Of a stretch of DNA of 62,076 nt, positions 18,701 through 25,404 are shown one piece after another. How positions within the stretch are numbered: position 1 is the stretch's first letter; each line of letters starts with the position of its first letter. Below the pieces are notes generated by a model that worked only from the letters and a program-made list of their open reading frames with translations, did no database searches and had not been told where the DNA came from. A program made the position numbers and the translations under genes. Where the stretch lies: NCBI GenBank assembly GCA_050298695.1, contig JBNKUQ010000004.1, positions 1 to 62,076 of the forward strand, in the 5' to 3' direction. The DNA comes from CANLBN01 sp050298695 (GTDB lineage Bacteria; Pseudomonadota; Gammaproteobacteria; Pseudomonadales; Cellvibrionaceae).

Positions 18701-19878
18701 CTTCCTCTCTAGAGCCAAGCGCGGAACTCATTCTCGAGGCGCCTAAAAATAGGACTTATATTGAAGAGTGGGCGTTTACTCCCTCCTCCCTCTGGCGCTT
18801 ACAATATGAAGGCATTCCCCCCATCAAACCGGATGCCTACAGCCATGCCTTCGAACCCGTTTTTAAACCGTGGCCAGGCGAGACACTAAAAGTGATGGTG
18901 GGTAAGCCTGAGGGAGTCCCTGGTCCTATCCACACCGTGGAAAGCGCAGTGTTAGAAATACAAGCGGGTAGCCAACTACAGCGAGCGACCCTTAGTTTGG
19001 AAATTCGTTCGAGTTTAGGCGCGGATTACAACATAGTATTGCCCGAAAATAGCGAGATTTTGAAGCTAAGCGTGGATGGCAAGGTCATGAACACGCCAGC
19101 AGAAAACGAAATTACGGTTCCCTTGCAGCCACGTTTACAGTGGGTAAGCTTAGAGTTTCAGTCAGCCGTGGCTATGGGGGTGATGAATAAAAGCCCTCAA
19201 GTCTTACTACCGGATGGTGCTACTAATATCAAAGTGAATTACCGATTGCCAAGAGATCGCTGGCCGCTTTATCTTAATGGCCCTGCTATTGGGCCTGCTA
19301 TGCTTTACTGGGGCGTATTGTTGGTTATTATTTTGGGCGCGATAGCCCTACCCCGCTTAGCGGCTTCAGCAAAATTATCTCTGCCTGTAAACACATTAGC
19401 GTGGCTGCTTTTAGGCATTGGTTTATCTACGGTCAATAGCTATGGTGTACTTGTTATTGCCGTGATGTTTTTCGTACTTGCTGCAAGAAAACAATATATT
19501 GATCCACTGTCTTTTAAACCTTATCAATTTAATATTATTCAAATAGCGATTGCACTTTGGGTTATTTTTTCTGTGTTATGTATGGTGATGGCCATTCCGA
19601 TGGGCTTACTATCTAACCCTGAAATGAAAGTCGTTGGCAATGGCAGTAGCAGCCATTTTTACCAATATTATCAAGATGCAACGGCATCGGCAGACGCTTT
19701 ACCAAGCGTAACCATTATTAGTGTCCCTATATTGGCTTACCGAATAGTCATGTTACTGTGGTCCTTATGGTTATCGACTCATTTAATTAAGTGGGCGATA
19801 TGGGCATGGCAATGTTTCAGCGCACAGACTATTTGGCTGAGCAAAAACAAAAAATCTGAAACAGAAAGTAAAGGGTAA
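15799..19878 (+). CDS. Very large conserved membrane protein of unknown function
   Basis: This 1359-residue protein has an N-terminal signal or anchor (VGLFFMASLLSMIYSHLLMA) and a long beta-rich extracytoplasmic region. The latter starts with two cysteines in a CPW...C-WPG arrangement and an LPGD...WP motif. Hydrophobic segments cluster at residues ~470-560 (about four), ~675-735 (two) and from ~1165 to the C-terminus (four or five). Two soluble beta-rich regions lie between these blocks. I recall similar uncharacterised proteins in other proteobacteria but know no function. It starts after an AGGAG site (ACAGGAGTTATTT). It stands alone and is flanked by oppositely oriented repeat copies, so a cassette-like origin is possible. 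Confidence 0.85.
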   Translation: MENYKIKKVGLFFMASLLSMIYSHLLMADPMDKWTDWVLKDYPQINCPWQINPNQKRACVWPGKLSLAMSKDGGRFTYQVDVYEQQTFVALPGDAKYWPVDLVINGSTAKLLDRNGIPHISVSQGKHIINGRFRWSKQPSQLAVPDSIAIVELQVDGRNQAIDRRGGQLIFSNKSTEQQKKTNDSLSIDVYRLLSDGIPLTMTTRVQLSVSGKAREISFGSVMLADTEVIRIDSQMPARIEADGTMRAQVIPGEHTIDILTRFTRSPSTITTKKITDEWPAIEYLSFQSATAIRQAKLFGPASVDTTQISIPNAWAQYPTYRLTKEDGLSIETEYRGDHAPAANELNIDRDLWLAFDGKGITTFDRISGEMNQGWRLNTDNDTALGRATVDGAPVLITVDNGREGIEVRSPTIALEAITHTEKRSGFSVSGWDAQVNSYKATLHLPPGWRVMHASGVDRIWGTWLSQWDLWDVFLVLIIVSVTRKLMGNTVALLSGVTYLTALHEPGTPLLLIPVLLIIIALLPVLSGKLKTGLRNTGFIFAALLGILVIGFAVNTFRLAIYPSLERSAIGTYNHNNYQSQTLSSPVVQPMSLPMESVTFGQSENVRSRDSEPPMPPVAKMPKKSLYEVTENDRVQTGPGLPTWTWNAITLRASGPVAANQVMTIYYSTPLITTVWRVLAVLLVALYSGLTIARLFRLGHINKSSVNNSAAAILGAGLFLLVSASYSPESLSNEYPPQYLLEKLEKRLTEAPSCLPACVSLNQGLIAVMDNDLTIEFDVYTDAHIALPLPSGYDSWVLESVKAVDKNTGLDIALALKKEGDIRYVGLAKGQYRLTLKGQILDAQASIGLALPVHNIRVESPNWQVEGLIDGRARNNTLTLRTIEKGSSQQLDTLKADPAPVFARVIRHFNFGKKWTIETTVIRSPVEGAITLPVNLLPNERLLSDVGTVNQGKVSVQFDHRQQQISWTSSLEPSAELILEAPKNRTYIEEWAFTPSSLWRLQYEGIPPIKPDAYSHAFEPVFKPWPGETLKVMVGKPEGVPGPIHTVESAVLEIQAGSQLQRATLSLEIRSSLGADYNIVLPENSEILKLSVDGKVMNTPAENEITVPLQPRLQWVSLEFQSAVAMGVMNKSPQVLLPDGATNIKVNYRLPRDRWPLYLNGPAIGPAMLYWGVLLVIILGAIALPRLAASAKLSLPVNTLAWLLLGIGLSTVNSYGVLVIAVMFFVLAARKQYIDPLSFKPYQFNIIQIAIALWVIFSVLCMVMAIPMGLLSNPEMKVVGNGSSSHFYQYYQDATASADALPSVTIISVPILAYRIVMLLWSLWLSTHLIKWAIWAWQCFSAQTIWLSKNKKSETESKG

Positions 19879-19938
19879 ATAAAACTTCTAGTATTAAACC
19901 CAGAGTATGTATTAGATCACGGAAGCCTGCGCACGTTC

Positions 19939-20017
19939 TTGACGCGACTGGTGAGTTTGAAAATCGCTCACTACCAATAAGGTAGCCCCGCTTTTTCAAA
20001 CTCACCAGTCGCGTCAA
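19939..20017. repeat. 25-bp perfect inverted repeat with 29-base loop
   Basis: The arm at 19939-19963 (starting TTGACGCGACTGGTGAG) is repeated exactly in inverted form at 19993-20017 (ending CTCACCAGTCGCGTCAA). It lies about 60 bp after the stop of the large membrane protein. A 25-bp perfect stem is far longer than an ordinary terminator and there is no T-run, so it is more likely a remnant of a small mobile palindrome. Confidence 0.7.
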
Positions 20018-20068
20018 TATAACTCAAGCAATTCATTTAAACCTAATAATTTATTCCGGACAGCCGCG

Positions 20069-20146
20069 CGCCTCCACGGGAATGACACCGAGAGCAATAA
20101 ATAAACCCCTGTTACTTCGGTGTATTCTTTTAAAGTGACTTGTTAG
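20069..20146 (-). repeat. Partial foldback element, inverted relative to copy 1
   Basis: Read on the minus strand, this stretch matches 15533-15610 over about 78 bases with only a handful of differences, including CACTTTAAAAGAATACACCG and GTAACAGGGG. The palindromic half is missing, so it is a truncated copy. Together with copy 1 it brackets the large membrane protein gene with inverted repeats. Confidence 0.75.
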
Positions 20147-20228
20147 AATAAAGGCCATTTTTGATACCTTTTGGACATTACAGCAATAGTACCGTTAGCG
20201 GTATTTTATTCAGTCAGCATAAAATATT

Positions 20229-21338
20229 TTATTTTTCTTCTGAAAGTATAGTACTTTGTTGTTGCAAAAACGCTTGATAGCATCGCTGTATTTCTACACC
20301 CGTACTTGCTACCGGAATTTTCCAACCCTGTAAATTATCTTGAATCAGTTGGGAGAGCACCGTTATGTGTTCAGGCGAATCATTAAGGGCAGGTATATAT
20401 TCGTAACGTTCTCCACCCGCTTCAATAAAGTAGTCACGATTTTCTACGCCAATTTCTTCAATGGTTTCTAAACAGTCAGCAGCAAAGCCTGGGCAGATAA
20501 TTTGTACCGATTTAACGCCTTGTGATGCTAGTGTCTTCAGCGTCTCATCAGTATAAGGTTTTAGCCATTCCTCCCGTCCAAATCGAGACTGGAAGGTGGT
20601 GAGATAGTCCTCTTTTTTTAAGCCTAGTTCTTCGGCGACTAAGCGAGAGGTTTTATAGCATTCGCAATGGTAGGGATCGCCATTTTTAAGATAGCGCAAG
20701 GGTATGCCATGATAAGAAAACAGTAGTTTATCGGCAGAGCCATGTTGTTCGCGATAGCTTTTGATACTGTTAACAATAGCGCTAATATAAGGTTCGTAAT
20801 CGTGGTAGTGGCTAATAAAACGAAGATCAGGTAGCCAGCGCCGTTGTACAAAATCTTCTGCTAAAGCATCGAAGGTGGAGCCATTCGTTGCACCAGAATA
20901 CTGGGGATACAATGGCAACAGCAGTAATTTTGTCACCCCCGCGGTTTGTAACTTCTGAATGCGCTCACTAATCGATGGTGAGCCATAGCGCATCGCAAAC
21001 TCAAGTATGACATTCTCTCCATAGCGCTTTTCTAACTCTTGCTGTAATGCTTTTGCTTGATTTTGCGTATGTACCATCAGCGGAGAACCTTCTGGCGTCC
21101 ATATGGTTTTGTAGGCTGCGGCAGATCGGCTTGGCCGAATGCGCAAAATAATACCGTGTAAAATACATTTCCATAACAGGCGAGGAAATTCGACAACACG
21201 GGGGTCTGACAAAAACTCGGCGAGGTATCTCCTTAAAGCACGAGTTTCCGGTGCGGTTGGTGTACCAAGGTTGGTAATAATGACACCGATTCGAGAGGAT
21301 TGCTCATGAGAAAAATCGGCCATGCCTTGGTATTTCAT
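20229..21338 (-). CDS. hemH: Ferrochelatase
   Basis: This enzyme inserts Fe2+ into protoporphyrin IX, the last step of heme synthesis. The 369 residues include the N-terminal GVIITNLGTPTAPETRALRRYL, the metal/porphyrin-binding motif SYHGIPLRYLKNGDPYHCEC, and QSRFGREEWLKPYTDETL with CPGFAADCLETIEEIG near the C-terminus. Length is typical. The first in-frame Met gives a short extension before GVIITNLGTP, and MADFSHEQS five residues later could be the true start. It stands alone on the minus strand. Confidence 0.96.
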   Translation of the reverse strand: MKYQGMADFSHEQSSRIGVIITNLGTPTAPETRALRRYLAEFLSDPRVVEFPRLLWKCILHGIILRIRPSRSAAAYKTIWTPEGSPLMVHTQNQAKALQQELEKRYGENVILEFAMRYGSPSISERIQKLQTAGVTKLLLLPLYPQYSGATNGSTFDALAEDFVQRRWLPDLRFISHYHDYEPYISAIVNSIKSYREQHGSADKLLFSYHGIPLRYLKNGDPYHCECYKTSRLVAEELGLKKEDYLTTFQSRFGREEWLKPYTDETLKTLASQGVKSVQIICPGFAADCLETIEEIGVENRDYFIEAGGERYEYIPALNDSPEHITVLSQLIQDNLQGWKIPVASTGVEIQRCYQAFLQQQSTILSEEK

Positions 21339-21444
21339 AGGTACAGTCTCAGTAGATAGTCAGCCATGAATGGCTTTTTAGTGTTAACTATATAATTGAC
21401 GTTATTGTACGGTAAATACAATCAACAAGTTCAGGACTAGTTTT

Positions 21445-21639
21445 ATGTTAGAAACAAAAAAATGCCATTGTCCATATTGTGGTGAGCCCATTGAATTAGT
21501 CGTTGACCTTTCAATGGGTCATCAACAACAGTACATCGAAGACTGTTTTGTATGCTGCCGTCCTATTCTACTAACGGTAGATGCAGACCTTGAGACAGGC
21601 TGCTGTTATGTAATGACGGCGACAGAAAATGACGCTTAG
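21445..21639 (+). CDS. CPXCG-motif cysteine-rich small protein
   Basis: This 64-residue protein has paired cysteines, CPYCGEPIEL near the N-terminus and CFVCCRPILL in the middle, which form a probable zinc ribbon. It matches the small CPXCG-motif family common in gammaproteobacteria, whose function is unknown. It lies between the divergent hemH and the convergent argH, whose stop is 14 bp beyond its own. Confidence 0.88.
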   Translation: MLETKKCHCPYCGEPIELVVDLSMGHQQQYIEDCFVCCRPILLTVDADLETGCCYVMTATENDA

Positions 21640-21652
21640 CAAAATTAGCCTC

Positions 21653-23071
21653 TTAGCGCTCAGCTAGCATAGCCTTAGCGTTTATGATGGCTCTTTTCAC
21701 CTGAGCGGGAGCAGTGCCTCCAATATGGTCACGGGCAGCAACAGAACCCTCTAGAGTGAGCACATCAAACACATCTTGCTCAATGACATCTGAGAACTGT
21801 TGTAATTCACTTAAAGACATTTCTGATAGGTCTTTCTTCTGTGCTAACCCATAGGCGACAGATTTACCTACAATTTCGTGAGAGTCGCGAAAGGCAATCC
21901 CTTTGCGAACCAGATAGTCGGCTAAATCGGTTGCGGTGGAAAAACCACGTTTAGCCGCCGCGTACATATTGTCTTTTTTGGCGCTAATGGCAGGGATCAT
22001 ATCGGCAAAAGCGCGCAGGCAATCGGTGACGGTATCAATCGTATCAAATAAGGGTTCTTTGTCTTCCTGGTTATCTTTGTTATAGGCCAACGGCTGTGAT
22101 TTCATCAGGGTTAGTAGGCTAACCAAGTGCCCATTCACTCTTCCAGTTTTTCCTCTAACTAACTCCGGGACATCTGGATTTTTTTTCTGAGGCATGATGG
22201 ACGAGCCTGTACAAAAGCGATCCGGCAAATCAATAAAATCAAACTGAGCGGATGTCCACAAAATCAATTCTTCACTGGCTCGGGATAAATGAGTCAATAA
22301 TATGCTGGCAGCAGCACAGAGCTCGATAGCAAAGTCCCGATCGCTGACGGAGTCCAAGGAGTTTGCTGTTGGCTTATCAAAGCCTAATAGCTCAGCGGTG
22401 TAGTCGCGATCAATCGGATACGTGGTACCCGCTAATGCGGCGGCACCCAGAGGTGATTGATTCATACGCTTGCGGCAATCCATAAAGCGTTCATAGTCAC
22501 GACTTAACATCTCAAACCAAGCTAAGAGATGGTGTCCAAAGGTAACTGGCTGAGCGGTTTGCAGATGGGTAAACCCTGGCATAATAGTGTCAGCTTCCCG
22601 TTCGGCCACCAATAGCAAGCCTTCTTGTAGACGAGTAATTTCCGTACCAATGCGATCAATAGCATCTCGAACATAGAGTCTTATATCGGTGGCAACTTGG
22701 TCGTTTCTCGAACGGCCTGTGTGGAGCTTCTTTCCGGTAATTCCAATACGCTTTGTCAGAGCATGCTCAATATTCATATGAACGTCTTCTAGCTCAACAG
22801 ACCAATTGAATTCCCCAGACTCGATATCCTTGCGCACTGCCTCTAAACCAGAAAAAATGTCCTGTTTCTCAGCATCCGTCAAGACTCCCACTTTGGCTAG
22901 CATGGTGGCATGGGCCAACGAGCCTTCGATATCTTGTAAATACATGCGTTGATCGAAATTCACGGAAGCAGTAAAGCGTTGCACAAAGGCATCGGTTGCT
23001 TCTGCAAATCGTCCTCCCCATGTGGATGAGGTAGAGTTTGTATCGGGTTTATCGTTGGAATGCTTGCTCAT
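21653..23071 (-). CDS. argH: Argininosuccinate lyase
   Basis: This enzyme cleaves argininosuccinate to arginine and fumarate. The 472 residues start with WGGRFAEATDAFVQRFTASV and contain HTGRSRNDQVATD, TPGFTHLQ-type TIMPGFTHLQTAQPV, and the superfamily signature GSSIMPQKKNPDVPEL. Length is slightly above the usual ~460 because of a polar N-terminal tail. It is divergent from algZ-algR, the same arrangement as in Pseudomonas. Confidence 0.97.
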   Translation of the reverse strand: MSKHSNDKPDTNSTSSTWGGRFAEATDAFVQRFTASVNFDQRMYLQDIEGSLAHATMLAKVGVLTDAEKQDIFSGLEAVRKDIESGEFNWSVELEDVHMNIEHALTKRIGITGKKLHTGRSRNDQVATDIRLYVRDAIDRIGTEITRLQEGLLLVAEREADTIMPGFTHLQTAQPVTFGHHLLAWFEMLSRDYERFMDCRKRMNQSPLGAAALAGTTYPIDRDYTAELLGFDKPTANSLDSVSDRDFAIELCAAASILLTHLSRASEELILWTSAQFDFIDLPDRFCTGSSIMPQKKNPDVPELVRGKTGRVNGHLVSLLTLMKSQPLAYNKDNQEDKEPLFDTIDTVTDCLRAFADMIPAISAKKDNMYAAAKRGFSTATDLADYLVRKGIAFRDSHEIVGKSVAYGLAQKKDLSEMSLSELQQFSDVIEQDVFDVLTLEGSVAARDHIGGTAPAQVKRAIINAKAMLAER

Positions 23072-23103
23072 GGATGGTTACTTTTAGCGGCTAGAATAAA
23101 TAA

Positions 23104-23211
23104 GGGTCGCATTATAGCGAATTGGCAATAAAAAAACTTGTTACTGTGTGTGCAGATGAACATTACGTTACGATAAACATAAAAGACAATGGTCTCGGAC
23201 CAATATATTAA
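23104..23211 (+). pseudogene. Possible remnant of a histidine-kinase ATPase domain
   Basis: In the 348-bp argH-algZ gap, one frame is open from a stop at 23101-23103 to a TAA at 23209-23211. It reads ...CADEHYVTINIKDNGLGP, which resembles the beta strand plus G1 box of a HATPase domain. It has no start codon or other domain. This may be an eroded kinase fragment or a chance match. Otherwise the gap holds only the divergent promoter region and a 42-codon ORF without a ribosome-binding site. Confidence 0.25.
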
Positions 23212-23419
23212 AAAACATGTGGAAGCGTTAAAATGTATCATCGAGCTAACATGCCATAATAAAAAAGAGCTCTCAACAGAGTTTACTATCGTATTGCCAT
23301 TAATCATTATTTAGCACTATCTTCCGGAAGAGAAGATGCATTAGTTATGATAAGCTGTGTCACTATATTAATCGCTATTTCGTCGAACTATTAGACAGTC
23401 ATAATAATGAGCATAGTTT

Positions 23420-24439
23420 ATGCAAAATGACGACACATCTTTGGTACCGGTTTTACCCAACCTATGTAAACCTACATCAATTTTGAGTTTGGTATTAATA
23501 GGAGAATTAGTTTCGTGGGTATTGGTTTTAGCAGATAGTTATAAAGGCTTTTCTTGGCAACAACTCGGCCTTATTTCACTTATCACTCAGTGGATTATTT
23601 TATGTTGTGCTCTATTCCTATGCCATTGCCGTCCTTGGCTCAATAAACTCAAACCTATATACAGTGGTATGACTTCGTATTGTACCTGTTTGTTTATATC
23701 TGCCATTATTTTGGCAATCGCTCAAAAAACCTCAGCGATCACTTTTGACTGGGAGGCGTGGCTAAAGGCATGGTTAATATCAGCGATACTTTCTGGCATA
23801 TTGTTGCGCTATTTATACTTACAGCAGCAATTAATCAATCAACAACAAGCTGAACTACAATCGCGTTTTCAAGCTCTACAATCAAGAATTCGTCCACATT
23901 TTTTGTTTAACAGCATGAATACCATTGCCAGTTTAATTGGTATTAACCCCGTGGCGGCTGAAAAGGCGGTAGAAGATTTAAGTAGTTTATTTCGATCGAG
24001 TTTACAGGCCCCTAGTTTGGTTAAATTAGAAGATGAACTTGACCTATGTCAACGTTATATTGCTATTGAACATCAACGTCTGGGGGATCGTTTGAGTATG
24101 AAGTGGGACATTGATCCATCTTTGGGATCCATCAAAGTGCCTTCATTGTTTTTACAGCCCTTGCTTGAAAATGCGATTGTACACGGGGTTCAAAATATGA
24201 TGTCGGGTGGTAAAATTGTGTTTTGTAGTATTAAAGAAAATCATAATGCAATTTTTATTATTACTAATACTTTATCATCTGTAAATACCGGTAATAGACA
24301 AGTTGATAGTGGAAATAAAATAGCGTTAGATAATATTAAAAATCGTCTGTATTTGTACTTTAATGATAGTGCCAAGGTTACGATTAATAAAAATAATGAG
24401 CATTACACCGTAAGAATAGTTATTCCTATTTCTTACTAA
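23420..24439 (+). CDS. algZ: LytS/AlgZ-type membrane histidine kinase
   Basis: This 339-residue sensor kinase has four N-terminal transmembrane segments (about residues 20-38, 48-68, 84-102, 115-134). The His_kinase domain follows, with the phospho-acceptor His160 in RPHFLFNSMNTIASLIG. The ATPase domain has the N-box QPLLENAIVHGVQ. The final G-box region is weakly conserved, as in AlgZ/FimS proteins. It is followed after 27 bp by its LytTR response regulator. In Pseudomonas this pair controls alginate and type IV pili; the targets here are unknown. Confidence 0.85.
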   Translation: MQNDDTSLVPVLPNLCKPTSILSLVLIGELVSWVLVLADSYKGFSWQQLGLISLITQWIILCCALFLCHCRPWLNKLKPIYSGMTSYCTCLFISAIILAIAQKTSAITFDWEAWLKAWLISAILSGILLRYLYLQQQLINQQQAELQSRFQALQSRIRPHFLFNSMNTIASLIGINPVAAEKAVEDLSSLFRSSLQAPSLVKLEDELDLCQRYIAIEHQRLGDRLSMKWDIDPSLGSIKVPSLFLQPLLENAIVHGVQNMMSGGKIVFCSIKENHNAIFIITNTLSSVNTGNRQVDSGNKIALDNIKNRLYLYFNDSAKVTINKNNEHYTVRIVIPISY

Positions 24440-24466
24440 TATTACTGATAAAGAAAAAGTAAAACG

Positions 24467-25198
24467 ATGGATATTATAATTGTTGATGACGAACCACTTG
24501 CCCGACAGCGTTTATCTAAAATGGTAAGAGAGCTGGGTTACGATGTTGTTGCAGAAGTAGCAAATAGTGAAGAAGCATTGCACGCAATCGATGTTTACGA
24601 TCCTGCTTTGTTGCTATTAGATATTGAAATGCCGGGTGAAAATGGTTTAGAACTGGCTAAAAAAATTATGGCTCAAGATACCCCACCAGGTATTATTTTT
24701 ACAACTGCCTATGATCAGTATGCACTAGAGGCGTTTGAAACATTGGCTACCGGTTATCTATTAAAACCTGTCGAAAAAGAAAAGTTACAGAAAACCTTAG
24801 AAAAAGCAAAAACGTTAACAAAATATCAATTAGGAACAAGCAAGCAAAACTCAGAAGCATCGAATCGACGTGAGCATATTGCATCAAAAGGGCATAGAGG
24901 TATCGAATTAATTCCTTTGAATGAAATTCGATTTTTTATAGCGGATCAAAAATATGTAATGGTTGTGAGTACACAAGGTAAAGTATTAATTGATGAAACG
25001 CTAAAAGAATTAGAGGAAGAATTTTCAGACGTTTTTATACGAGTTCATCGAAATTCTTTGGTCTCAATCAATCATATTGTTGGTTTACATCGCGATAATC
25101 AAGGTCACTATCACGTATGTTTAGCTGATATAGAAGACCAGCCTATAATTAGTCGGCGTTATACCAGTAAGGTAAAATCATTGTTAAATAACTTATAG
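24467..25198 (+). CDS. algR: LytTR response regulator, AlgR-type
   Basis: This 243-residue regulator has an N-terminal receiver domain with the acidic pair near DDEP and the phospho-accepting Asp in LLLLDIEMPGENGLELA, then TTAYDQYALEAFETLATGYLLKP. The C-terminal LytTR DNA-binding domain includes IRFFIADQKYVMVVSTQGKVLIDETLKELE, broken here by no gap, and FIRVHRNSLVSI. It is probably co-transcribed with the kinase directly upstream. In Pseudomonas hemC follows algR, but here a repeat element and a convergent flavoprotein gene follow. Confidence 0.88.
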   Translation: MDIIIVDDEPLARQRLSKMVRELGYDVVAEVANSEEALHAIDVYDPALLLLDIEMPGENGLELAKKIMAQDTPPGIIFTTAYDQYALEAFETLATGYLLKPVEKEKLQKTLEKAKTLTKYQLGTSKQNSEASNRREHIASKGHRGIELIPLNEIRFFIADQKYVMVVSTQGKVLIDETLKELEEEFSDVFIRVHRNSLVSINHIVGLHRDNQGHYHVCLADIEDQPIISRRYTSKVKSLLNNL

Positions 25199-25216
25199 TG
25201 TCCTTGCTGTCAGGTC

Positions 25217-25385
25217 ACTTACTAACAAGTTACTTCAAAAGCATATACCGAGTAAGGTCAATATAACCTTCTGTCGGCGTCATCCCCGCAGAGGCTGGGA
25301 TCCAGGCTTGAGCATCCTTATTAACATCTGGATTCCCGCCTCCGCAGGAATGACATTGTTTTCTTTATTAAAACCTCGTTGTAAA
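25217..25385. repeat. Foldback element (family copy 3)
   Basis: The left part reads CTAACAAGTTACTTCAAAAG followed by CATATACCGAG, matching the left arm of the element at 15.5 kb. The core palindrome is GTCATCCCCGCAGAGGCTGGGATCC facing GGATTCCCGCCTCCGCAGGAATGAC. It sits between the convergent algR and the TVP38-flavoprotein gene. No ORF. Confidence 0.65.
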
Positions 25386-25404
25386 AACACACATTAAATT
25401 AGCG

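Noticed and set aside
19939..20017. 25-bp perfect inverted repeat as an ordinary terminator of the large membrane protein gene
   Set aside because: The stem is far too long, the loop is 29 bases and there is no T-run; a mobile palindrome is more likely.
23188..23316. 42-codon ORF upstream of algZ
   Set aside because: No ribosome-binding site and no recognisable features; it lies in the promoter region.
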